This document shows positions 38,113-48,942 of a DNA stretch of 64,000 bases, in pieces. The DNA lies in contig NC_046680.1 of assembly GCF_009870125.1 (NCBI RefSeq), forward strand, positions 5,022,001 through 5,086,000. The letters are read 5' to 3'. The position numbers were made by a program, and so were the translations under genes. The first letter of the stretch is position 1. The number at the start of each line of letters is the position of its first letter. This stretch comes from Drosophila pseudoobscura. Lineage: Eukaryota; Arthropoda; Insecta; Diptera; Drosophilidae. Under the pieces are notes generated by a model that was not told the origin of the DNA, did no database searches, and saw only the letters and a list, made by a program, of their open reading frames with translations.

Positions 38113-41100
38113 TCACATGATCGGATCGGGTCCTTGGCCCTCGAGGTCCGATACCTGGCTCTGGTAGTGCAGGGCGTCCTGGTACGCCTTCTTCACGGCC
38201 TTCCGCTCCGCCGGCTTCCGGGACTCGATCAGCTTCTGCTGGTCCACCTTTTTGTCTATGCCCAGGATATCCAGCTTGTTGGCCGGCAGCCACTGCCAGG
38301 TGCGCTTCACATCGAAGAACAGCACCAGAAACACTATGTCGTCCAAGCAGTTCTTGCGCAGTGCCAGCACATCCGTGGGCGGGGCGGGCAGGGGCACTCC
38401 ATTGTAGACGAACCCCTTGGGAGTCTTCGGGTCGAGTATTAAGGCGGGATACCACGGATAGCCACGGCACTTGGCCCACACCAGCTGTAACGGCTCCAGG
38501 GTTGGCTTGTGCGAGTTGTGGTGCCTGGTCATCGTCACCACCTCCTCCGCGTCTTCGCCGTGCCGACTCCTGTTGTTGTTTGTGGTTGCCGTTGCCGTGG
38601 TGTTCCTTCTCGCCTTGATGTTGTTCACCAACGGAGAGACGATGCTGGGCGTGGCCGAGCGCAATTTGCCCGCCTTCCGCATGATCGGCGGCGGTGTGGC
38701 CGTGGAGCTCGTCGTCGACTCGCTGAGATTGCTGCGCCTCTTACCCCGACCCCGAGCAGCCGACATGACCGGGCCCCGTGCCGCCATCGGTATGGGAGTG
38801 GGGGTGGGTGTGCTGCGGGATGTTCTCGTCTTGCTCGGCCTGCCTCTCCTCTTCTGATGCGGCGGCTGTCCATCCATCACCGCCTCATCTTCGCTGGAGC
38901 TGCCGCTGGCCCCGCTACTGCTGCTGATGGCCATGTTCCCGTTGCCCTGGCTGTTGTTCAGGCTGGCGTGCTGCAGGTCCATGGCGTCAGTGGTGCCGTC
39001 CTGCGATGTGGACTCCCTCTCTTCGCTGTGCCCGTCGCTGGCCTCGTCGCTGTCAAAGTCCGAACAGCTGCCGGATATGCTGAAGTCGGAACAGCTGCTG
39101 CAGGGGCTGCTGGACTGGGAGGGGCCTTCGTCGCTGTCGCTCACGTCCCGCTGGTTGTTTGCCCGGTAAACGCGAAAGCTGTCCGGAATGCGCTCGAATA
39201 GCCGTGCGTCCGGCAGCGGCATGGCCTGGCCGGAGGCACTGGCTCCCGCTGATACTGCCGCTGCAGCTGCAGCAGCTGCTGCTGCCGCTGCCGCCGCAGG
39301 ATTAGGAGACTTCTTTGGTGACATGGAGGCACTGTTTCTCAGCTCTGGCAGGCGTCGGTAGCGGCCCGGCCTCTTTGGCGACTTCACGCCAAGATTGAGG
39401 CTCATCTTGCTGCTGATCGACAGGGCCGTGGATGTCAGGCTGGCCGCTGCAGCTGCTCCAGCTAGTGCACCCGCACCCGAAGCCGGAGATGCACTCACGC
39501 CTGCGCCAACGCCCGTTCCGGCGCTGCTGTTCTGCGTCAACGCAAAGTTTGCGACAGAGGCAGAGGCATTGGGAGCGGCCAGGACACTGTTCAGCGAGGC
39601 CACGCTTGTGGCAGCCGTGGCCACCGTGGCGTTGGAAGAGGAGCTGGCACTGGCACTGGCGCTGATGGACTGGCTGCTGGAGGATTGCGAATTGTGGTGT
39701 TCCTCCTTCACGGGCGTCGTCAGTGGCTCAGAGGGTCGCTTTAGAGCCGCCTGAGACTTCCGCGTCAGCAGTATGGCCGTCCTAAGGGCGATTGCAAGGT
39801 TAGAATTGGTTAAGCTATAGCATATGGATGCGTCTCACCTTCGGTTGATGCCCACGGGCGAGCTACTGTTGTTGAGACTCTTGATGGGGCTGCAGGGCGG
39901 AGTTTGCGTCGTGTTTAGCATATTCTTGGCGGCCTCCTCATCGCCATCGCCTACCGAATCCTCCTCAGAGTCATCCTCGTCTTCCAGGTCTTCATCCTGC
40001 TCCAGATCCATGTCCATGGCGATGGTGTTCAGACGCTTGCGCGATCGCTTCTTGGACGGGGAGCCTTGTCCTCCTCTAGCCTCATCCTCGTCGCTCCGGG
40101 AGCGATTGGCATGCACTGACGAATGACGCTGAAGGAAGAGCTCGAGACGTTAGTTTATGATCGGAAAGGAAAGGGCTAGGGATGGGCAACACTTACCGCT
40201 GCATAGCGCGCCTTTTGCAGCGATTTGCGCATCCGCGTGATCTCCAGGCGAATCTGTTTAATTTTCTTGGTGCGGTAGCTGGGATTCTTGAGCACCTGCG
40301 ACTTGTCGGCCAGGATAAGCAGTTTCTGGACGATATCTTCGCTGGCCGGCACCGCCAGCAGCTGGCGCAGCTCCTGCTCCACCTCCGCCTCCACATGGTC
40401 GACATGCGATCGCTGCGATCGCTCTAGCAGGCCATCACGCTGCAGCTCCTTGCGCAGCTGTACGAACAGAGGAGCCGCCTGGTCGCGTAGACGTATACCG
40501 GCGCGATAGAACACCGTGTCCTTGTTGTTGTACGCCAGACAGTTCTGGATCATCAGATCGAAGTCGGTCTCGAGCTGCTCCAGAGTCGTGTACTGGCAGT
40601 CCTTGAGCCGCGTCCGCATGGTGCCCAGGTCCATGGGGTGTTTCACGATGTCCGTGTAGTCGGGCACCTCGCTGGTGTCCACCGGCTCGCGGAATATCTC
40701 CATGGTATCGCGAGCCTCGAGGGCATCCAGCAGCTTAGTCAGCGCCGACTCAAGCGGATTGAGCTGCAGCATCACCACCTCCTCGGAGATCTTCACAAAG
40801 GCCACCTTTAGCTTCTCCCGCTTTCGCACCAGCTCGCAGAGGAGGCGGGCCCGCTCTAGGTCCTGGCGCAGGCACTGCCAGTACTTCAGTTGCCTGTACA
40901 GCTCGTTCGTGTCCGGGGAGCCCTCGATGCCGTTCCGCTGGATCACGCCGTGATTGTGGCCCTGGCTCTGCAGTCGACGCAGAAGCGGCACACCATTCCG
41001 GTAGTGGCGCTTCAGGGTCCAGTAAGCGATGATGCGGTCCAGGAACTCCTTCTTCTTCTGCATAGTGACCATGGTGGCGATCTCCTGGACACGATCCGGG

Positions 41101-42669
41101 GGTATCGTTGGGATCAGCACTACTGGAGCCGTGGATCTCTTCTTGGCCAGCGCTTTGCGCGCCTCCCGCATCTTGTGGCGCGTGTCCTCGAAGTCGGGCA
41201 CGTTCATCTTCAGCTTAGCGTCTGCCGGCGTGTGGGCGTGACAGTAGGCAAACTTCTGTACATGCATGGAGGAGTCGTTGTGGCCGTCTTTGATCGTGTC
41301 CATGGTCATGTAGAGGCCTGCCTGCTGGGCACAGGTCACGTGGAAGGCGGCATAGCAGCTATTCCTGTGGCACTGGATGCAGGCACCCAGACCCTTCTCC
41401 TTGCACACATAGCACGTGAGGCGCCAGCGTGCAGGGGGAATGGTCTCGATAGAATCTAGGACCATAGAAGGATCACAAGTTAGTCAGAAAGAGCGACAGA
41501 AAGAGAGCGAGGCGAGACAGGGCGGGAGAGGAATACAAACCAATTGGCTCCAGGAAGACGGTGTTGGCGAACCGCACCTCGGGTATCCATAGAGCACACA
41601 CCACATGCGCCCACTGGCCGTGATCCGTCTGCTTGAAAGCGCCGCCGGCGTTGGGGCAGAGGACACAGTTGACCGGCTTGCTGGGCGACTGGAGGCAGCG
41701 CCGGCACAACCATTGGCCCTCGGGGATGTAGGGGACGCCGTAGCAGTCCTGGTGCACCGCCAGGTTGCACATGTCGCAAAACAGTATCACGTTGGTGTTC
41801 TGGCACTCACCGTCGAGGCAGATGCAGCAGACCGCATCGTCATCCACCTCGACACCAGTAGGCGTGCCATTGGCCGCCGCCTGGAAGTGCGACTCCTTCT
41901 CGAGCCGGTCCATCAGCAGCTCCATTGTGTCGATGCTGACAGCAGTAAGGCCGAGCTTCTGGCGTTCCTCGTTCATGTGCTCCAGCCAGGCGGAGTCCTC
42001 CTCATCGACATCGTACTCGATCTCACCGTCGAGCTCCTCCAGGGACTTCTCGATGAAGCGATAGTAGGCCAGCGGTCGGGGCGGGGCATCAGGCACATTG
42101 TAGTCTTCGATTTCGCACACCTTCGCCACCGGCACCTGCACCTTGGCCCACGGCGCATTCTCCTCCAGCGGCGGGGCATCCGCATTCAGGATGCAGCCCC
42201 TCTCTACCAGAGCGACAAACTCGTCTTCCTCCACCATCGGCAGGGCATCGTCGATGCCCAGGCGCACGCTCTTGCCCTCTATATTGAAGGTGACTGTGGC
42301 TTCCTCCTCGTTGTAGGCGACCAGGGACTCGGGATTGGCGTACTGATGCCGAGTACCGCTCCCGCTGCTGCCGGAGCAGCCGTTCTTGGCCTCCCCGCTA
42401 ACGATGGACGCATCACCGCCACTGCCGTTGTCCTTTGGCTTGGGCGTGGAGTGGTGCGTGGAGCGTGAGCGCGCCTTTTTTCGGTTCGGCGTCAGGACGG
42501 GCGTCAGCGGCTGCGGATTGTCGTGGTCGTACTTCACCAGATGGTACTGCAGCCCCATGATGGTCTTGTAGCTGCGGCCGCAGTCGCGCACTGGACACGC
42601 ATACGGTGGCGGGGATTGCTTGTTCTTCATGCCTTTGCAGTACTCCAAGGCATCGAAGTCGAGTCCCAT
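38113..42669 (-). CDS. Br140: Br140, BRPF-type chromatin scaffold with PHD, bromo and PWWP domains
   Basis: Orthologue of vertebrate BRPF1-3, the nuclear scaffold that joins the MYST acetyltransferase Enok (KAT6) to Eaf6 and Ing5 and directs histone H3 acetylation. Exons 42669-41541, 41455-40197, 40128-39839 and 39781-38113 (introns 85, 68 and 57 bp) join in frame to 1448 residues, close to D. melanogaster Br140 (about 1430). Domain order: C2H2 finger (residues 22-50, YACPVRDCGRSY), enhancer-of-polycomb-like region ending near WLEHMNEERQKLGL, first PHD (about 280-330, CCICLDGE...WLCRRC), zinc knuckle (NCVLCPNAGGAF), second PHD (about 387-440, LTCYVCKEKGLGAC), bromodomain (about 610-702, with PMDLGTM and CLAYNN), long Ser/Ala-rich linker, and PWWP (about 1323-1420, VWAKCRGYPWYPALI). 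The ATG is that of MGLDFDALEYC; upstream sequence in frame lacks ATG. The promoter is Motif 6/Motif 1 type and divergent from Incenp. Confidence 0.96.
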
Positions 42670-42860
42670 GGCTGCGCTGCGGATGGAGCTACTGCTGCTG
42701 CTGCGGCAAGTTTGCTGTGTGTGGGTTCTGCTTTCGAATGGGGACAAGTGTGTCTACTCCCGCATACGGATTCTTATATATACATCTTATTGTTGTTGTC
42801 GCAATGCGCGCGGTTTTTTGTTGTCCCCGATTTTCGTTAGCTTGTTGCAAAAAACGCGAT

Positions 42861-42960
42861 CAGTGTGACCGCGGACTTCTGGATGAAACATACGGTCTGA
42901 CCCTCAGAAATATACCAAAAAGACTTCACAAACTTCAAAATATACCGTAAATATACTGAC
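42861..42960 (-). promoter_or_regulatory. Br140 core promoter, Motif 6/Motif 1 type
   Basis: Read on the minus strand, repeated GGTATATTT-like boxes (Ohler Motif 6) at about 42960-42905 precede CCGCGGTCACACTG (Motif 1, bound by M1BP) at 42874-42861. This is the standard architecture of broadly expressed fly genes. The start of transcription should lie close to Motif 1, about 190 bp from the ATG. Confidence 0.7.
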
Positions 42961-43957
42961 GTTTTATTTGTGTTCAAGTTCCATCATATTCAAGTTTTTG
43001 TTTTTTCGGTTTAATATCACTAGCTATTTAAGACCCTTAGCTCTAAAATAATAATTAAATCCGATTACTTAATCAATGTCCTACAAGACTGAGTTCATTT
43101 TAAATTCTCTTCTTTATTGGATTGTTTTAAAATGAGGTTTAAGCAAAATCGGTCAACAACAATTTCCACTAACTACCGATAACTACACATCTGCTACATA
43201 TTAACTACAGTTTTATGTAGTTACAAAAGCGACACCTGAAGGAGAGATGTGTACGTTTCAAACATTTTTGCCCGTGTTTTTTCATATAATTGAAGCGCCA
43301 GTGTGAAAAACCTCCGTTATCCACGTTTGACATGCCTTTTTTCTGACTTTTTTTTTTAAATTTACATTTTCATTCCAAATTATCAGAATTTCAATGCTGA
43401 TCACGAATTAGCATTCGATGTGTCTTGGGAAGTGGCTACATACGGCATTTCTATATTGGTCAAGAGGGTGAGTCTATGACGCGTCTTAAAAAATGCTAGA
43501 AAATACTATGAAAAGTATAAAATTTGCATAGGTTGAGAGCTAGATAAGGTGGCAAGATAAGATAGATAAGTGCGACAAATTACCCTCAGAAATATACCGT
43601 CTGTTTTTAAAAAATACCGAAAAATATACCATAGACACAAAACAAACTTAGCCCACTTAAGACCCCTCCTAAATGGCGCAGAAATATTACTGATTGTGAA
43701 TTCTTCATGTAGATTCATGCCCTTCCTGTGAACTAAAAAACACCAGGATACCTCTCACCTGAACTGGACTAAAATTATTAAATTTTCTTTATTTTCGGTG
43801 GCATGTTAAAATACCCCCTACTCCGTCAAGGATTGGAAACCATATTCCTCGATTTTGATATTCGATTCGATTACATAATGATATAATGAACACATAATTT
43901 TATTCGATTGATAAATCAATTATCTACAAAATTGGCTAGTTTTAGGGATCCCCTTTT
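42961..43957. other. Interval between Br140 and the duplicated segment
   Basis: AT-rich and without coding exons. An isolated run of minus-strand GGTATATTT-like boxes at about 43582-43632, beginning with the same TTTCTGAGGGT phrase seen at the Br140 and Incenp promoters, looks like a detached copy of the promoter module without its Motif 1. Confidence 0.55.
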
Positions 43958-44117
43958 GGTCTAAGTATGAAAAGTAACGCAATTGATAGAAGCTTTTTTA
44001 AAGCTTAATTATTAAAGACCTTTACTCAGATTGATATGTTTTACTCATATTCATGCATTTTATTAGTTTCCTGTATATACCATATTTTGATCCCGATACC
44101 AATTCTTGGTCTCTGTG

Positions 44118-44399
44118 CTAAAACAATAAACTGCAAAATTTTGATGTGATAGCCTTAAACATATACTGACTAGATTCTGCATTCACTGGCGACTTAGATG
44201 ACAAATATTTCTTCAATTCTATAATATCCCTTTCCTCAGGGTATGTAGAATGTTGCCAATTCCGTTCCATGTTATGTAATGGTAATGATTGGAACTGCAA
44301 GGTTCTGCGAAAATTAGCCCTACCATCCCGGCTGAGCCACTTTAATAGCCGAAAGCTGAAGACATTCGGACAGCCGCTAAAAGTGAAATACAAATACAA
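44118..44399 (-). other. ORF-like segment unique to unit A
   Basis: A minus-strand frame with unusually protein-like wording (RDGRANFRRTLQFQ, then YPEERDIIELKKYLSS) lies partly in the part of unit A that is missing from unit B. It has no good ATG context and no matching splice partner in sight. I do not recognise it; it may be a stray exon piece or chance. Confidence 0.25.
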
Positions 44400-44854
44400 A
44401 ATAGCCGCAATTATTGGGGAATATCAACAAGACACATCCGGACATGCTTGTCGCAGCCGGTTTCTGTCCATCAAAATACTTGGCAGGGTACTTGCCAGGT
44501 CAGTTAAACCACTAACCATACAGTGTACTGTAACCGGACTTGTATATTCACGGTATATCGGTATATAATGGTATACATATTTTGTCAATTTAATCTATCT
44601 ATTTGTCTCTCTCGCGCGCGCTCTTTGCCCTGTCGTTTAATATTAGCCGCGTCTGCCGTTCAACTTTATATAGAAATCCAAAAAAAGCCAGTATTTACAA
44701 TAGGCCAGTCAAGTAGACAATTGATTCATTAATCGGTTAAAATTATGTGGGCAGGGCTAACGATTTTATTAAGTTAGTTATATTGCTCGGAATATGAAAA
44801 ACGTGGATTATGTATAATAGAGCTTGAACTCGTCAGTATATTTTTTAAATTGAA

Positions 44855-44925
44855 TGGTATATCTTGGTATATATCTGAGGGTCGGACGGTATTTTTGGAC
44901 GATAAGTCCGCGGTCACACTGCAGA
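44855..44925 (+). promoter_or_regulatory. Incenp copy A promoter, Motif 6/Motif 1
   Basis: GGTATAT boxes at 44855-44895 and a GGTCGGACGGTATTTTTG phrase lead to CCGCGGTCACACTGCAG (Motif 1 core GGTCACACT at 44912-44920). The ATG follows at 45020. The organisation and even the spacer wording match the Br140 promoter read from the other strand. Confidence 0.7.
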
Positions 44926-45019
44926 CGCGCGTCGCATTGCCGCCATTTGAAAAAAACGACTGGAGACCCGAGAAAAAAAGGAATTTGTTTAAATTTGTGT
45001 AGATTCTCATTTGTGCCAA

Positions 45020-47573
45020 ATGGATGATATGTTGGATATAATGGAGCCGCTGTCGCGGATGCAGCTGGAACTGGAGGAAATCCGAAAGGTATTTTTTCCC
45101 GCTGCCATGGACACAGAACATGGCGATCAATATGGCGGCGCGCTTGTTTTATTTTGCAGGCTCACTTTAAAGAGCTGGAAGAACTATTCTACGGCGTCAA
45201 GACCAAGGATGCCAAGGCTGCGGACAATGCCCCGGCGAAGAGCGAAACCTCCGCGGTGACACCACAGCAGACCAAGAAGCGTCCCAAACGGCTGACCGCT
45301 CTGACTGAGAACACAGATGATTCCCAAGGTGAGTTGTGCTGGGGGCCAAAGGAGACCAAAACTCACCTTGCACTCTTCCCAGATGCCCCCGACGTCACGG
45401 CAGAGTCCTCGGGCCGCCAAAGTGCGCGGTTGAGCAACTCCCAGCTTTTGGCTATTGCCGAGGTGGAGAACCTGAACAGCACAGCCTCGTTAATGCCGCC
45501 GCCACCGGCACCGACTCTAGCCGACACCACCATAAGCTCGGGCCGGCCGCAGCGGGCTGCCAAATTGAAAACGGAAAAATTGCTCAAGGAGCCCTCTCTC
45601 ATCCGAAAGATGCGTCGCCCCAGCGAAGAGGATTCGATCCGGGTGAAGGTGGAGAGCGAACAGCGCGTCTCGCAGGTCAACGGCAGGACGCACAACATAG
45701 CACCGGATCCCAAACCGTCAGTTGTGAAGGAGACACAGCCACAGGAGGCACCAACAAAACTACCAATAGAGCCCATCAAGAAGCCAGCCGAAGTCTTCGC
45801 CTCCAAGAATGTGTGCGTCAAAGTCAAGCGGGAGAAGTTTACCGGCGAAATGCCGCCGCCCCTACCGGCCACAGATACCACAGCCACAATTTTGGAGACG
45901 GATGCTACCAGGTCGGATGAGACTGCATTCAGCAATACTACAACGGCATCCGAGATGTCCAAGAAGGGGCGAAAGAAGAAGAAGGATGGCGCCTGCCATC
46001 GGCCCATCAAGGTGGAGCGGTTTAGTGAAATTGATAAAAACTCGCCCGTCTCCTCGCGTACTCGCAAAAACAGCACCGAGTCGCGCAACCAGGAGCGCTC
46101 CATCTACAAAGACGCCCTCGAGGGGCCGCCCATCGAAGAACAGCAGCAGCAGGCTTCTGCTGGCGACGCCACTAATGAAACGATGACCTTGTCCAACGCC
46201 ACAATGGTTCTGGGTCCGGCTCCCACCGACGAAAGTCCCAACATTGCACCGGCCGACGCCACCTTCGAAGTTATTACTAACAAGAAGGGGCCACCAAAGC
46301 CAGTGTCAGAGCCAAGGCGGGACAGTCTCCTGACAGAGGATGAGTCGCTGGACGACAGGGTACCAGTGCCGAAATTTCTCTCGAATGTGAAGACCATGAA
46401 GCTACCCGGCCGCACCCATGAGCTGTTTAAGTGAGTATGAGTAAAATCTGGAGACTATTTGAATTGGAGCATCAATACTTCCCTTTTGACCTGCCCACAG
46501 TCCGCTCTTGCAGAGTCCAGTGAAGATGCGCGTGGAGGCCTTCGAAAATGCGGCCATTGCCCAGAGCAACTTACGCTCCCAGCGAGCCAAGGATACGGTA
46601 AGAGTGCAGTGCTCTCCCTCGTTTGTTCGGGAATTGATGATTGATGATCCTTTTTCAGGGCACGAACACGAGCAACACGCCCAAGATTGGCAAGTTGCAG
46701 CCACCGACTGTGGGGCGCTTTTATACGCCCACTCAGACCTCAAGTCTATTGCCCGTGAGCTCGGCCCAGCCCAAGAAGGCCCCCATGAGTGCCTCGAAGG
46801 CAACGACGCTGCTGAAGACTGCCACCGGGACCAACCTGAAGTCCACCAGTTCTGCATCCACCAAGAGCCTGTTACGCGAGAACAGCGGTGAAGACTTCCG
46901 CAAGGGTCTGCACAACCTGGCCGAGGAGCGCAAGAAGCTGCGTGAGCAGAAGCATCAGCACGCCGCCCAGCAGCGAGAGGCAAAGGAGCGGGAGCGAGCC
47001 GAACGCATTGCCAAGCAGACCGCGGAACGCGCCAAGAAACAGGAGGAACGAAAGAAGCTGGAGGAGCGTAAGCGGCTGGAGGTTGAGGAGCTGAATCGTA
47101 AGATGCGCCAGCAGGAGGAGGCCGAGGCCCTCAGGAAAGCCAAGATCCGGGAGCTGGAGAATCAGAAGCTGGCACAGTTGACCGGGGCCAAGAAGAAGAT
47201 GCTGCCACCGCAGCCGAAGACAAAATACACATGGGACATGCTGCACGAGGATGACTCCACCGATGACGAGGGCAAGGTCACCCACAAGCGTCCGCCAGCA
47301 CCCACCTGGAGTCGCAGTAAGTTAGCGTTTTCTTTAGCCAGTGTCTGATCTAATCTGAAATTTTGTAACCCATTTTTAGGCCATGTACGCGGCGAAGCGA
47401 TTGCCATGCAGAGCCACTGTCCCACCGATGTCATCGACAGCTTCTTCTCGGTGGCCCCCACCACTCCGGACCTGAAACTGATTTTCCCCAACATCGATCC
47501 CAGCCAGCTGAAGCGCAACTCCAGCGTGCTCTGGTCCACGCCCCCACGTTACTCGGAGCTCCCAAAATACTAG
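45020..47573 (+). CDS. Incenp: Incenp, inner centromere protein, first tandem copy
   Basis: Scaffold of the chromosomal passenger complex: it localises with Borealin and Survivin (Deterin) to inner centromeres and the spindle midzone, and activates Aurora B. Exons 45020-45088, 45160-45328, 45383-46430, 46501-46597, 46659-47316 and 47380-47573 join in frame (introns 71, 54, 70, 61 and 63 bp) to 744 residues. Exon 1 gives the short CEN-box start MDDMLDIMEPLSRMQLELEE. Residues about 24-545 are Ser/Thr/Lys-rich and disordered. Residues about 546-642 form a charged single alpha-helix (KKLREQKHQHAAQQREAKE onward). The C-terminal 64 residues are the IN-box (TPDLKLIFPNIDPSQLKRNS, with the phospho-site motif RNSS, then STPPRY). 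Intron 2 is a multiple of three with no stop, so its retention would add 18 residues. Confidence 0.95.
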
Positions 47574-47742
47574 TTATACACAAACATACGTATATAAAAT
47601 AATCCCATGTTTTTCTTACTGTTTTCTATGGAAATATAAATGAAGTTTAAATTAAGTAAATTTATTTGCGAAACGCAATGCAAGTTACCGCTCGATACCA
47701 CTCCATTCCACTTGATTCCCTCTGACACTAATACCCAACTGC

Positions 47743-47881
47743 CTAAGAACTATTTAAGCCGCCGGCGTGCTCAATTAATGGTCTTCTTGGGGTCTTGCCA
47801 GGGGGCTTGATGTTTTGATGCCCCGAGGTGTTTCCATTAACAGTGAAGGTGCTGTTGTTGTTTTTGCTTCTACTGCTGCTG
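47743..47881 (-). pseudogene. Orphan duplicated last exon of a small minus-strand gene (copy A)
   Basis: Homologous over all 139 bp to the predicted last exon at 53347-53485, including the acceptor GACAG and a stop at the same place (TAG here, TAA there). The expected first exon is absent because the duplication breakpoint at 47901 replaced the upstream sequence with the start of unit B. The frame stays open with a few amino-acid changes. It is therefore a by-product fragment of the duplication rather than a complete gene. Confidence 0.55.
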
Positions 47882-48335
47882 CTGTCGATTCGTGAAAAGT
47901 GGTCTAAAAGAAGGTTTAAGCAGGTGAGTATGAAAATTAACGCAATTGAGTATGGATGTAACGAAATTTTTTACATTTTGGTGGTATTTGTTGCTTGTTA
48001 GCCTGTGTCTGGGCATTTGTATACTTTATTTCGTTAATTTCAAAGATAGAAGATGCTTTTTTAAAGATTAATTAATAAAGACCTTTTCTCAAATTGATAT
48101 GTTTTATGCATTTTATTTCATGCATTTAATTAGTTTCCTGTATATACCATATCCTGATCCCGATACCAATTCTTGGTCTCTGTGCTAAAACAATAAACTG
48201 CAAAATTTTGATGTGATAAACGGTTTTGGTAACTGAATCGGGTTGGAAACGGAAACGGCCAATAATATTGTAATGTGTGCCGTTCCCTTCGTGCCCCAGT
48301 TTTTGGAGAGGCGACGTCGGTGCTACCGTGAGTGC

Positions 48336-48630
48336 CTACTGGTCTTGCAGTTGCAATTGCTGGGGCGTCTGCTGTTGGTTGCTGCTTTTGCTTCCTCCAG
48401 AGCGTCCTCCCAGGATATCGTTGATGGAATGCTTTGTGTTCATCTGCTGCTGCTGGTGGTGGCTCCTATATGGGATGTGTGGTGGCAGACCAGGCCACCA
48501 GGGCACTCCATCGACGGGATCGAGGGGATGCTGGCCAGGTAAGGGCTGTCCAGGAGTGAAGGGGCGGAGGCGTCCAGGTGTTGGAGCTGCTGCGGCAGAC
48601 CGGAAGTCAACAAGTTCAACACCAACTAAA
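48336..48630 (-). pseudogene. Proline-rich gene fragment with Pax-octapeptide/eh1-like motif
   Basis: A minus-strand frame of about 95 codons without ATG at its head. It reads Pro-rich (RLRPFTPGQPLPGQHPLDP, GVPWWPGLPPHIPYR), then a His/Gln run and KHSINDILGGRSGG, then Gln-rich sequence and a TAG at 48336-48338. HSINDILGG resembles the octapeptide/eh1 Groucho-binding motif of Pax and other homeodomain regulators. An acceptor-like TTCTTTAG lies at its upstream edge. GC content is far above the flanks, as expected for an exon that has been moved here. An eyegone-type parent is my guess only. Confidence 0.5.
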
Positions 48631-48777
48631 GAAGATTCGGTTTTATATATGGGTTTTTTAATATCGGGAACCTCTTAGACGATTCCATCTTCAAATAGAA
48701 TATTGAAAAGGTTCGTTTCTATTATTAACTTCAACTTTATGCGAATGAGCCGTTCGTTTTAATCCTCGACGAGCTGC

Positions 48778-48942
48778 ATGTTTGTTAGAAAAGGGAATGC
48801 TGCCAATGAGTTCCCTGTGCTGTGGGACAGCATTTGGCGAAGGAGTACACTGAAACTTAGGATGGATTTGGGGCCAATGCTGATCTATGGCAACAACAGA
48901 GATTTAAACATAAGCTTGATTCATATGTATTTTGAAGGATGA
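48778..48942 (+). other. ORF-like scrap of unknown origin
   Basis: Open for 54 codons, with protein-like content such as RKGNAANEFPVLWDSIWRRS and LRMDLGPMLIYGNNRD. It ends exactly where the kinase-like scrap begins. Not recognised; may be a captured exon piece. Confidence 0.3.

Larger units (their letters stand above)
43958..47901 (+). repeat. Tandem segmental duplication, unit A
   Basis: About 3.94 kb carrying the first Incenp gene. Its left edge begins GGTCTAAGTATGAAAA at 43958; its right edge is GATTCGTGAAAAGTG at 47887-47901. Matching blocks in unit B are 43958-44150 to 47901-48217, 44540-44690 to 50200-50320, and 44780-47901 to 50330-53505. Sequence 44152-44540 is not found in unit B. 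Confidence 0.9.

Noticed and set aside
45363-46103. Minus-strand 246-codon frame across Incenp exon 3, duplicated at 50979-51719
   Set aside because: Its conservation is explained by recent duplication of the Incenp coding strand; it shows no protein family and no start context.
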